From contig NZ_MTKN01000005.1 in the NCBI RefSeq assembly GCF_001975825.1, positions 162,642-199,610 on the forward strand: a stretch of DNA of 36,969 nt, written 5' to 3'. The notes below the pieces were generated by a model. That model was not told the origin of the DNA. It did no database searches and saw only the letters and a program-made list of their open reading frames with translations. Position 1 is the stretch's first letter. Every line of letters starts with the position of its first letter. The stretch comes from [Flexibacter] sp. ATCC 35208 (GTDB lineage: Bacteria; Bacteroidota; Bacteroidia; Chitinophagales; Chitinophagaceae). A program made the position numbers and the translations under genes. Shown one piece after another: positions 24,601 through 30,998 of this stretch.

Positions 24601-24699
24601 TTCATCATTTCCAGGGACAACTTCATCCTGATGAATACCAGGAGAGATCTGGATGGATATAAAAAGTTCTTCGGAGACAACTATATAATAGAACAATAA
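21601..24699 (+). CDS. porW: Type IX secretion system TPR protein PorW/SprE
   Basis: A 1032-residue exported protein. The N-terminal signal (hydrophobic to about residue 30, FLLCVSS/KAQAQ) could be a lipoprotein signal with a non-canonical lipobox or a plain signal peptide. Residues 90-200 contain the family's opening block (NTVSRYNYYFNAKKKL, then WMDDSYLLIGKAYFFQGEWDKA, a TPR). More TPR-like helices lie at 235-350 and 640-720 (EEAFYDLGKLYSDGL, DTLLNRYPHHPNKTEVIYSLY). A Thr/Ala/Lys-rich disordered segment lies at about 530-640. The C-terminal domain (HFVVMSFNKLTKKAVDE to FFGDNYIIEQ) is typical of SprE/PorW. In Flavobacterium and Porphyromonas this protein is needed for T9SS secretion and, where present, gliding. 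Terminator follows. Confidence 0.82.
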   Translation: MNICRSFYKHISYTGLVLFLLCVSSVQKAQAQRKDSTNVNSRGTTRNPQSQAQTKTIQRPIGPKPDDRHPPSEDLAKKKWTIKRKLVQNTVSRYNYYFNAKKKLRLVTHNVSRTGQDNYNYLLPFYPYSAANQGISKGDLDSVIEKASINIQIHDPRSKWMDDSYLLIGKAYFFQGEWDKANRTFNFINTNYLPKKKNEYKSVVGSVEKDQISIASREKRKPPIGWFKHTFARNDAFVWNAKTKIEENNYDEARSIINVLDQDPYFPKRLDGELAEVKAYSLYKQGKFQEAIEPMQIAEHKKVNRDEKARMAYILGQLYTNYNKPDSAIAMYYHVIKTKPDQMMEFQARIAINKLKATMPGGSLEQSLATLAKMAKKEKYQNFRDAIYYTMAQLVLPTDKEAALGYLRESLKASAQSLTPNPMQKALTYKLIADIYYDQRTYRSAKSFYDSTASVMPLEFQDSAVVNKRKKVLTDVAVRIEAIQLQDSLQRIAAMPESDRKIFLTKLSVQIRKDAEENAKKARADSAAALAEAMASANTNNPFSNNGMNTKAGQKAEAGDWYFYNTASKSSGFQEFKRKWGNRGNNDNWRRSQNGVVAVKENLEPVDENGNPISTDGQAKKKATPADSTTAETLAANLPLTPDELLKSNIIAEEAFYDLGKLYSDGLDNLDLGIETYDTLLNRYPHHPNKTEVIYSLYIWHNKLNHTALANSFRQQIMSNYGDSKFASIIRFGGLKDENIGKKKEISSAYEHVYGAYLDCNYETALRMKKEADSTFGLNFMQPKFDLLEAMIIAKMDTCEFGKQPLTAVMNKYQNDDQVYARSKELLDALDNRSALVVYLSMLEIERKPEAPLLDEDVTMIYPWQRPHPELNNAELKTATADSIKLAADNAKLKIAPLPPPMKPKVIYKLVADAPHFVVMSFNKLTKKAVDESVEIFTKYNKEHHPDMKIQVGSYVMSQTEVLLIFRLFDNEDRALDYFDEIRLGAGKLLPQMRPSDYTMFIISRDNFILMNTRRDLDGYKKFFGDNYIIEQ

Positions 24700-24723
24700 G
24701 GGACATAAACTCAATGACGCTGG

Positions 24724-24756
24724 AAATCGCTTTTGCCGCTGGCAAAGGCGATTTTG
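24724..24756 (+). terminator. Terminator after porW
   Basis: AAATCGCTTTTGCC pairs with GGCAAAGGCGATTTT around a GCT loop (24724-24756), 25 bases after the stop codon. One T-C bulge or wobble in the stem and a short T-run follow. Confidence 0.65.
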
Positions 24757-24786
24757 CTAATGGGGAGGTAATAAAATTTTTTTTAA

Positions 24787-24794
24787 TAGTTTTG
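24787..24794 (+). promoter_or_regulatory. Promoter -7 box of the PBP1A gene
   Basis: TAGTTTTG matches TAnnTTTG exactly, about 95 bases before the gene start and after the porW terminator. Confidence 0.5.
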
Positions 24795-24889
24795 TCTTGC
24801 TGTTACACCTGATTCCGGCAAAAAAGGCCCGTAAATTGCTATTACAGACGAGCTATGCGGGCTGACGCATTTATAATTCAAAATCTTGT

Positions 24890-27268
24890 ATGAAAAAATC
24901 AGTTAAAATATTGTGGTTGACTGTGTTATCGCTGACGGGAGTGTTCATTTTGCTTTTATTGCTGATCAATTTCCGTATCATCGGCAACATGCCATCCATG
25001 GAGACCCTGGAAAACCCCAGGGCAGCCCTTGCCTCTGAAGTAATTGGGGATGACGGTACTATACTTGGTAAATATTACCAGGTAGACCGGTCCAGCTCTG
25101 ATTATGATGAAATTTCCAGGAATGTGCTCAATGCACTGGTAGCTACCGAAGATGTACGCTTTTATGATCACTCTGGCATCGACCCATATGGTACGATGGC
25201 CATCCCTTTTTACCTCGCAATCGGTAAAAAGAGAGGTTCGAGTACGATCACCCAGCAGTTAGCGCTGAACCTGCAGGCGGATAATTCCGGTGTGCAGCGT
25301 TCTAAAAATATAATTGAAAGAGGTTTCCAGAAAATGCAGGAATGGCTGATTGCCGTAAAGCTGGAAAGAAACTTCACGAAAGAGGAAATCATTACCCTGT
25401 ACCTGAACACCGTACCTTTCGGTGATAACGTATATGGTATTGAAAATGGCGCCCGCACATTCTTTAGTAAAGATGCCGGTCACCTTTCCATCGAAGAAGC
25501 TGCCACGCTGATCGGTATGCTGAAGGGTACCAATTTGTACAATCCCCGCAGAAATCCGAAAACAGCGCTGGATCGCCGTAACACGGTGATTGAGCTGATG
25601 GCGAAAAATAAATTCATTTCCAGCGCAGAAGAAGCGGCGGCGAAGAGCACGCCAATCGTACTGCGCTACAATAAGATAGATCATAACAAAGGTCTCGCTC
25701 CATACTTCCGCGAAGTACTGAGAGATGAACTGAAACAATGGTGTAAAGAGCATAAGAAATCTGACGGTTCTGAATATAACCTGTACCGTGATGGTCTGAG
25801 GATTTATACAACCATCAACCCACGTATGCAGTTATATGCTGAAGAAGCGGTAGATCATCACCTGAAAGACCTGCAAAAAGTATTTGCACAACAGGCAAAT
25901 ATTAAATCTGGTGCTGCATGGAAAGGTCATGAAAACTTCCTGGAACGGTATATGAAAGAATCTGACCGCTATCAGAGTATGGTAGCTTCAGACATTCCAG
26001 AAGACGAAATTAAGAAGTCATTCAATACCCCTACCAAAATGAAAGTATTCTCCTGGAGGAGCTATACTGAGCCTGAGCTGAATGAGATCGATACGGTGAT
26101 GACACCAATGGATTCTATCCGCTACATGCGTGCTATATTGCAGGCAGGTTTCATGGCGATGGACCCTGAGAGTGGAGAGGTGAAAGCATGGGTAGGCGGA
26201 CCTGATTTCCGTTATTTCAAGAATGATCACGTATTAAAGAGCAAGCGCCAGGTAGGTTCTACATTCAAACCCTTCCTGTATTGCTATGCGATCATGAACG
26301 GCATGTCGCCGGCTACTTCATTACCGAATGAGCCAGTGACCTTCCCTAAATATAACTATACCCTGAGTCGTAACTCAGAAGGTAGCGTGGGTGGTATGAT
26401 CTCTATGGCAGGGGCGCTGGCCAAGTCACTGAACCTGGTGTCAGCATACCTGATCAAGCAGTTAGGCCCTGCGGCAGTAGCGGACTTTGCGAATGAAAAG
26501 ATCGGGTTCTCTGTGAAGATCCCTCCTTATCCTTCTATTTGTCTGGGTACACCGGAGATTCCGCTGTATGATATGTTGCAGGCGTATACCATGTTTGCAG
26601 CACGTGGTATCATCACCAAACCGATTTACATTACCCGTATAGAAGATAGAAATGGTAACATCCTGGAAACGACCGCACCGGTAAAACGTGAGGTGATCAG
26701 TGAGAATGAGTCTTATGTGATGACCAAGATGATGGAAGGAGTGACTGGTCCGGGTGGTACATCAGCACGTTTACGTTTCCGTTATGGTATTAAAGGACAG
26801 GTAGCTGGTAAGACAGGTACTACGAATGATAATACCGATGGTTGGTTTATGGGCTTTACACCACAGCTGCTGGCAGGTGCATGGGTAGGTTGTGAGAACA
26901 ACTTCCTGCATTTCAGCACGACGGCTAATGGTCAGGGTGCGAATACAGGATTACCGATCTGGGCATATTTCTTCCAGAAATTATATGCAGATCCTACCTT
27001 GAAGATAGATCCGAATGCGACGTTTGCGATTCCGGCATCAATAGATAGCCAGGATTACACGAATACGGACAAGAGCATGCCTCCGGGTGCAGAAGCGGTG
27101 GATCAGGGCAATGGTTCAGCAAGTGATTATGGTGGTGATGAACCTGCTATTGATGTGAGTAAATATGGAGAAAAGCCGGCAGAGAAACCTGCGGAAAAAC
27201 CGAAGGAAGAGCCGAAGAAAGAGAATAATCAACCGGCACCGAAAGCGGTGTTTCCGAAAAATAATTAA
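24890..27268 (+). CDS. Class A penicillin-binding protein 1A (glycosyltransferase/transpeptidase)
   Basis: A 792-residue bifunctional peptidoglycan synthase anchored in the inner membrane by one N-terminal helix (residues 7-30). The GT51 domain (about 50-240) shows EDVRFYDHSGID with general base E86, RGSSTITQQLALNL, and KEEIITLYLNTVPFG. The transpeptidase domain (about 430-700) has the SxxK motif GSTFK (S457, K460), an SxN motif in AKSLNLVSA, and KTGT (K641). The C-terminal 60 residues are a Pro/Lys/Glu-rich low-complexity tail (EKPAEKPAEKPKEEPKKE). All active-site motifs look intact. It stands alone, with terminators on both sides. Together with the L,D-transpeptidase, bactofilin and PorW genes it makes this an envelope-rich neighbourhood. 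Confidence 0.94.
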   Translation: MKKSVKILWLTVLSLTGVFILLLLLINFRIIGNMPSMETLENPRAALASEVIGDDGTILGKYYQVDRSSSDYDEISRNVLNALVATEDVRFYDHSGIDPYGTMAIPFYLAIGKKRGSSTITQQLALNLQADNSGVQRSKNIIERGFQKMQEWLIAVKLERNFTKEEIITLYLNTVPFGDNVYGIENGARTFFSKDAGHLSIEEAATLIGMLKGTNLYNPRRNPKTALDRRNTVIELMAKNKFISSAEEAAAKSTPIVLRYNKIDHNKGLAPYFREVLRDELKQWCKEHKKSDGSEYNLYRDGLRIYTTINPRMQLYAEEAVDHHLKDLQKVFAQQANIKSGAAWKGHENFLERYMKESDRYQSMVASDIPEDEIKKSFNTPTKMKVFSWRSYTEPELNEIDTVMTPMDSIRYMRAILQAGFMAMDPESGEVKAWVGGPDFRYFKNDHVLKSKRQVGSTFKPFLYCYAIMNGMSPATSLPNEPVTFPKYNYTLSRNSEGSVGGMISMAGALAKSLNLVSAYLIKQLGPAAVADFANEKIGFSVKIPPYPSICLGTPEIPLYDMLQAYTMFAARGIITKPIYITRIEDRNGNILETTAPVKREVISENESYVMTKMMEGVTGPGGTSARLRFRYGIKGQVAGKTGTTNDNTDGWFMGFTPQLLAGAWVGCENNFLHFSTTANGQGANTGLPIWAYFFQKLYADPTLKIDPNATFAIPASIDSQDYTNTDKSMPPGAEAVDQGNGSASDYGGDEPAIDVSKYGEKPAEKPAEKPKEEPKKENNQPAPKAVFPKNN

Positions 27269-27325
27269 ATAAAACATTCATGAAAGAGGGAATTCACCAA
27301 CAGGCATGAAACCTATTTTCAAAAA

Positions 27326-27367
27326 AAATAAAAACGCTTTTGTCTTTCGGCAAAAGCGTTTTTATTT
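27326..27367. terminator. Bidirectional terminator after the PBP1A gene
   Basis: AAATAAAAACGCTTTTG (27326-27342) pairs perfectly over 17 bp with CAAAAGCGTTTTTATTT (27351-27367) around TCTTTCGG. Confidence 0.8.
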
Positions 27368-27371
27368 GAGA

Positions 27372-27533
27372 TTGTTATTATCTGAACTTGATCTAATTTG
27401 ACTTTGCTATTATCTGAGCTTGCTATTAACTGAGCTTGTTCCAATTTGACTTTGCTATTATTTGAGCTTGTTATTATCTGAGCTTGTTCCAATTTGACTT
27501 TGCTGCTATTTGAGCTTGTTATTATTTAGGCTT
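27372..27533. repeat. 48-bp minisatellite, about 3.4 copies
   Basis: A three-part unit recurs in order: TTGTTATTATCTGAGC, then TTGTTCCAATTTGAC, then TTTGCTATTATCTGAGC (16+15+17 bases). There are three full units with small substitutions, then a fourth copy of the first part. All parts share the frame TTG...TGA(G)C, so the 48-mer itself probably arose from a roughly 16-bp ancestor. It fills the space between the convergent PBP1A and M28 peptidase genes up to the M28 stop codon. Confidence 0.85.
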
Positions 27534-27538
27534 CGTTT

Positions 27539-28465
27539 TTATTTGTCCGCTACGTAATGCAGCTCTTTGTACTTCATGGCATTATTGATCAACTGAATGG
27601 CCAGTTTAAGCACATCTGACTCCTCTTTTGCCTCTACCTTCTCTGCGGTATCAGTGGGCTTGTGATAGTCGTCATGGGGCCCTGTATGGAGGAAAATAAC
27701 CGGTACTCCACTGATATAGAAATTATGGTGATCAGAAGGCCCCTTGCCTGCCCCATCAGTGAAGAACTTGATACCTGGCTGCGCTACACCTTTGAATACA
27801 TCCGGCCACTCTTCCGCACTTGCATAACCGCCGATACCTAAACCGCGTTCTGCATTGTAACGGCCAATCATATCCATATTCAGCATAAAATGTACTTTCT
27901 CCAATGGAAATACAGGATGAGCTACATAGTACTTAGAACCTTGCAATCCCATCTCTTCACCACCAAAAGCGATGAACAGGAAATTGAATTGTTCCTTCTG
28001 TCCGTTCTTTACGAAATACCGGATAAATTCCAGTAAGCCGGCGATGCCAGAGGCATTGTCATCAGCTCCATAATGGATCTGGCCTTCCGGGTACTTTCCA
28101 TCAAACAAACGTGCAGTACCGATATGGTCATAGTGAGCGCCGATGATAATCGTACGGGGGGCGCCGTTATCCAGGTATCCAATCACATTTCTGCTGGGAA
28201 TATCATGATGTTCCTTGCGATCAAACGTAAAATCCTGGAAATAACTACTACCGTTTGCTGGTTGCAGGCCCAACTTTTTAAACTGTTTCTCCACCCATGC
28301 AGCCGCTTTTCTACCACCTTTTTCATCGGTACCACGGCCTTTTAACTTATCGGATGCCAGGTAGTTAACAGTGCTACGGATACGCGCTTCAGAAGGCATG
28401 TAATCCTGCGCAAACGCATTCACAAAACAAGAGGTGCTGAACACCAACAATAACAATCGCTTCAT
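27539..28465 (-). CDS. Secreted M28-family zinc aminopeptidase
   Basis: A 308-residue exported peptidase with a signal peptide (MKRLLLLVFSTSCFVNAFAQ). The M28 dizinc site is visible in order: IIGAHYDHIG (His and catalytic Asp), YGADDNASGIAGLLE (bridging Asp), AFGGEEMGLQGS (catalytic Glu and ligand Glu), LNMDMIGR (ligand Asp), and FLHTGPHDDYHKPTDT (final His). Length fits a single-domain aminopeptidase such as Aeromonas/Streptomyces AP without a PA insert. It likely releases N-terminal residues from peptides in the periplasm or outside the cell. A terminator-like hairpin separates it from the C39-like/LanC-like genes upstream on the same strand, so it is probably not part of that unit. Confidence 0.92.
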   Translation of the reverse strand: MKRLLLLVFSTSCFVNAFAQDYMPSEARIRSTVNYLASDKLKGRGTDEKGGRKAAAWVEKQFKKLGLQPANGSSYFQDFTFDRKEHHDIPSRNVIGYLDNGAPRTIIIGAHYDHIGTARLFDGKYPEGQIHYGADDNASGIAGLLEFIRYFVKNGQKEQFNFLFIAFGGEEMGLQGSKYYVAHPVFPLEKVHFMLNMDMIGRYNAERGLGIGGYASAEEWPDVFKGVAQPGIKFFTDGAGKGPSDHHNFYISGVPVIFLHTGPHDDYHKPTDTAEKVEAKEESDVLKLAIQLINNAMKYKELHYVADK

Positions 28466-28490
28466 TTAGGACATGATATATGATGAGACC

Positions 28491-28528
28491 CAAAAAAACA
28501 GCCCTTACTTTTGCATGCGAAGGGCTGT
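28491..28528 (-). terminator. Terminator upstream of the M28 gene
   Basis: On the minus strand ACAGCCCTT (28528-28520) pairs with AAGGGCTGT (28506-28498), followed by a run of T. It would end transcripts coming from the C39-like gene. Confidence 0.7.
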
Positions 28529-28628
28529 CTCCAATAATATAAGGTCAAAACTACGTGATAACATTTAAATGGGCATATCACAAATGTGCCATTTATAAAG
28601 TTAAATATGTATCACTATGAGGTTAATA

Positions 28629-28652
28629 AAAGCCCCCTCGCGCAGGAGGGGG
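28629..28652 (-). terminator. Terminator after the C39-like gene
   Basis: On the minus strand GCCCCCTCC (28652-28644) pairs with GAGGGGGC (28639-28632) and is followed by TTTTATTAA, about 30 bases after the C39-like stop codon. Confidence 0.7.
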
Positions 28653-28680
28653 CGATTGTACATTGTACAGCATACAGGGG

Positions 28681-29136
28681 TTAAAAATCAGGTGGAGAGG
28701 GATCCAGGTACAGCATAATGCCATATTCGCCGTCCTGTGTCCATCCTCTCAGAAAATCTAATTTGTCTAATGTGATCAGCCCAGCCGTAGGGTCGGAAAT
28801 ATAAACTTTGTCCCCCCTTATTTTATACACGACAATAAAACGGCGCTGATACCAGTACCCGATACAGGGTAACAGGTCAAGTGATAAAAGGTCAGCCAGA
28901 GAAACTTTTGCCCCCAAAGTACCAAAACCAATTTTCCCGGCGGCTTCGCCGAGGTCCTGCAGCGGGCTGCCACTTTCAGCAGTCGCCCACAGTGACCTTA
29001 CATATTCACGTGTAAGATTCTTTCCAAAGTGCGTACTTAATATGTGCAAACAGGCAGGACCATCGTCCGTTTTGCCCTGCTGTTTACAGTGGGGAAATGG
29101 ATGCTTTTTGCTCTGCGGAATCAGACTTTTGATCAT
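28681..29136 (-). CDS. Stand-alone C39-like domain with replaced catalytic Cys and His
   Basis: A 151-residue soluble protein matching the C39 peptidase fold that normally forms the N-terminus of bacteriocin/RiPP ABC exporters and removes double-glycine leaders. The opening HCKQQGKTDDGPACLHILSTHFG aligns with the canonical Q-x5-C-G-x-A-x-L block. The oxyanion Gln is kept (Q19), but the catalytic Cys position is Asp (D25, DDGPAC instead of DCGPAC). The canonical nHFVVL His block reads QRRFIVVYKI, with Arg at the His position (R99). The third member, the Asp of ISDPTAG (D115), is kept. So it looks like a non-catalytic C39-like domain, perhaps a leader-binding module as in HlyB-type exporters. 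It is 129 bases downstream of the LanC-like gene on the same strand. Confidence 0.8.
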   Translation of the reverse strand: MIKSLIPQSKKHPFPHCKQQGKTDDGPACLHILSTHFGKNLTREYVRSLWATAESGSPLQDLGEAAGKIGFGTLGAKVSLADLLSLDLLPCIGYWYQRRFIVVYKIRGDKVYISDPTAGLITLDKLDFLRGWTQDGEYGIMLYLDPSPPDF

Positions 29137-29168
29137 ATCCAGGAGTCTTTTTGCAGGTGATTGGGTTA

Positions 29169-29246
29169 TTATCTCACAACGATGAAAGGCCGGCTATTTG
29201 TTTGGGTGTTCAGGTGCATGCACCTGAGGTCGAAAATAGTCTCCAT
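29169..29246 (-). other. Possible 25-codon frame spanning an 18-bp palindrome
   Basis: Between the LanC-like and C39-like genes an ATG at 29246 opens a 25-codon frame (METIFDLRCMHLNTQTNSRP..., stop TAA at 29169). It runs across a perfect palindrome, TCAGGTGCATGCACCTGA (29210-29227). It could be a tiny peptide, a leader for translational coupling, or chance; the palindrome could instead be an operator or the core of a hairpin. Nothing here identifies a function. Confidence 0.25.
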
Positions 29247-29265
29247 TCGGTTTTTGTTTTAACTA

Positions 29266-30444
29266 TTATAAAAGTAACAGATCGGTCCATGGAAGTTCTT
29301 CATTGATCAGGTGCCCCAACAGGACCAGTGCTACGCCTGGCAAGCCTTCCAGCATGAGGCTTTCGCGGCCTTTGAAGCTTTCTTCGTTCAGCACTACTTC
29401 CAATCTTTTTATTGTTTCATTGATCCAGTAATGCCATCCTTCCAGGTAACCTTCCTCATTACTATAACGGTACAACGAATAATAATACTGAGCTAACCCG
29501 GCTGTGCCATTCAGAAAGTAAATATCATCGATCTGCGTAGCTTCGCAGGTTCTGCGCATCAGTGAGCTACCGCCCACGAGATCCGCCATCTGCTTGAGGT
29601 TTTCGTCTTGTAAAACAAAGGATGCTTTGTAAAAAAGAGATACCTGATTCAGATCTCCATAACACCATCCAAGACGGTTGTTATAGTTTTTTTGATCTTC
29701 TGCTTCACTGGTAGTGAGTGGGAAAAATGACCAGTCCTGTCCGATCAGGTCCACTTCGCGCAGGTGATGGCGTACAAATCGGATGCCTTGCTGTAGCAGG
29801 TATCCAGTCTTTAGTGCGTCTATCTCTGCTTCATGCAATGCAGTTAGAACAGAGAAAAATCCTGCCTGTCCCTGCGACAAACTAAAGTTGATCTGCCCAT
29901 TACCAAATAAGAAGATATTCCTGAACCAGACGCCATGTTTGGTCACTACACATTTATCGTACAACACACGGATGATCTCCCTGAGGTATATCGCTATTTT
30001 AGGCTGTGGCAGCCTGTCTGTAAAGTACTTGATGATGCCAAACGCACCGTGCAGATAATCCTGTTTATCATCTTTGATCAGTTGTAAAGCCTGATGGTAG
30101 AGATAGTCGTCATATCCGGCCAGTTCCTCATCTATGTCTATATTCAAAAGGCCGTCTTTGTACAGGAGGTTGATCACACTGGTAAGGCCGCAGATACCGG
30201 TTGCCAGCGAAGGCCCATCCAGTTCCAGGGTTCCTTTATTCATATGATCCAATACCTCGTCGAGCAGCGCATACGTCTTATCTAAATAAGTATTGTCTCT
30301 GTACCCCTGCCATAAGGAATGATAGTACACGATCAGGCCCAGCTTACCTCCGCTCATCAGGGTGTCATTATCAACGGTCTGCTGATCTATGAGCTGATGA
30401 AGCTGTGAGAGGAGGCTCTCCACTTTTACCGGTTCCTGTACCAT
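29266..30444 (-). CDS. LanC-like cyclase homologue with degenerate zinc site
   Basis: A 392-residue soluble protein with the alpha/alpha-barrel repeats of LanC lanthionine cyclases: GGKLGLIVYY, GICGLTSVINLLY, YLHGAFGIIKYF, SQGQAGFFSVLTAL, RLGWCYGDLNQVSLFYKA, LNGTAGLAQYYYSLY, LEGLPGVALVLLG. LanC enzymes close thioether rings between Cys and dehydrated Ser/Thr using a zinc bound by two Cys and one His, plus a catalytic His. Only the first Cys is kept (C261 in GWCYG). The canonical CHG is LNG (L311, N312) and the catalytic HG is QG (Q191). It therefore probably cannot act as a normal zinc cyclase. It is divergent from a lanthipeptide-like precursor gene, with an exact TAnnTTTG box before it. Confidence 0.85.
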   Translation of the reverse strand: MVQEPVKVESLLSQLHQLIDQQTVDNDTLMSGGKLGLIVYYHSLWQGYRDNTYLDKTYALLDEVLDHMNKGTLELDGPSLATGICGLTSVINLLYKDGLLNIDIDEELAGYDDYLYHQALQLIKDDKQDYLHGAFGIIKYFTDRLPQPKIAIYLREIIRVLYDKCVVTKHGVWFRNIFLFGNGQINFSLSQGQAGFFSVLTALHEAEIDALKTGYLLQQGIRFVRHHLREVDLIGQDWSFFPLTTSEAEDQKNYNNRLGWCYGDLNQVSLFYKASFVLQDENLKQMADLVGGSSLMRRTCEATQIDDIYFLNGTAGLAQYYYSLYRYSNEEGYLEGWHYWINETIKRLEVVLNEESFKGRESLMLEGLPGVALVLLGHLINEELPWTDLLLL

Positions 30445-30460
30445 TCCTGAATGCTTTTAA

Positions 30461-30468
30461 CAAACTTA
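30461..30468 (-). promoter_or_regulatory. Promoter -7 box of the LanC-like gene
   Basis: TAAGTTTG (minus strand, 30468-30461) matches TAnnTTTG exactly, 17 bases before the LanC-like start, implying a very short leader. Confidence 0.45.
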
Positions 30469-30635
30469 TAAAGTATGTGGGGGGTAAGGAAAAAAGATAC
30501 ACGGATGTAGGTTTTAGAAGGACGGATTTAGTGTTTTTATAGGGTTACCTTTTTGCCATTTCCGTATACGCGGTTGCGATAGAAAAAATCTTTGTAAATC
30601 CACGTCCTGCGTAGATTCCCTGCGCAGTTACCCTC

Positions 30636-30643
30636 TAATTTTG
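30636..30643 (+). promoter_or_regulatory. Promoter -7 box of the precursor peptide gene
   Basis: TAATTTTG matches TAnnTTTG exactly and lies 29 bases before the precursor ATG. No -33 element is obvious. Confidence 0.5.
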
Positions 30644-30671
30644 TCACTGTAATCCCTAATAATTGTGAAAT

Positions 30672-30842
30672 ATGAAACAGACCCAAAAGAACACCCCAAA
30701 AAAGACGTTGACCCTGAATAAGGTGACAGTATCTATGTTTAATAACAACGTTTTTAACCCAAAAAATGGAGATAAATTCCATTTTACATCCGTGATCGAT
30801 ACGACCGGTTCCATGAACTGCGCCCTTACTGTAACGAAGTAA
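30672..30842 (+). CDS. Lanthipeptide-like (RiPP) precursor peptide
   Basis: A 56-residue peptide. The N-terminal half is Lys/Gln/Thr rich and contains KKTLTLNKVTVSMFNNN, close to the LxLxKxTIxxL leader signature of Bacteroidota class I lanthipeptide precursors (the pinensin-type group known from Chitinophaga). The C-terminal part (from about residue 38: FTSVIDTTGSMNCALTVTK) holds three Thr, two Ser and the only Cys (C50) before a Thr-rich end, so one lanthionine or methyllanthionine ring would be possible. There is no GG or GA cleavage site. An exact -7 box lies upstream and a strong terminator downstream, so it is a monocistronic gene. It is divergent from the LanC-like gene and followed by a secreted S41 peptidase gene. 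No dehydratase gene is nearby. Confidence 0.7.
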   Translation: MKQTQKNTPKKTLTLNKVTVSMFNNNVFNPKNGDKFHFTSVIDTTGSMNCALTVTK

Positions 30843-30903
30843 TATAAGGGGGACAAGCACAATAAAAAAACGGTTTTGTAATTCCGGATTTTGTTTAATT
30901 TTC

Positions 30904-30958
30904 AAGGCTGAACTAAAACCCTTCTGTTTGAAGGCCACTTTTAGGACAGCCTTTTTTT
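30904..30958 (+). terminator. Terminator after the precursor peptide gene
   Basis: A three-part stem, AAGGCTG/CAGCCTT, CTAAAA/TTTTAG and CCTTC/GAAGG, ends in a seven-T run. It insulates the precursor from the S41 peptidase gene. Confidence 0.85.
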
Positions 30959-30965
30959 ATTTTTG
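30958..30965 (+). promoter_or_regulatory. Promoter -7 box of the S41 peptidase gene
   Basis: TATTTTTG matches TAnnTTTG exactly and begins at the end of the precursor's terminator T-run, 33 bases before the S41 start. The terminator stem would lie over the -33 region. Confidence 0.5.
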
Positions 30966-30998
30966 TACCTGTGCTCTATTTAAACCCTTAAAAATTAC

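Noticed and set aside
27539..28465. M28 peptidase as part of the RiPP-like operon
   Set aside because: Two terminator-like hairpins (28629-28652 and 28491-28528) separate it from the C39-like gene, so a shared transcript is not supported.
28681..29136. Active double-glycine leader peptidase
   Set aside because: The catalytic Cys and His positions are Asp and Arg, and the precursor peptide has no GG or GA cleavage motif.
30537..30938. 133-codon minus-strand frame over the precursor peptide gene
   Set aside because: No recognisable domain, starts at a rare codon context, and overlaps the plus-strand gene with promoter, leader motif and terminator.
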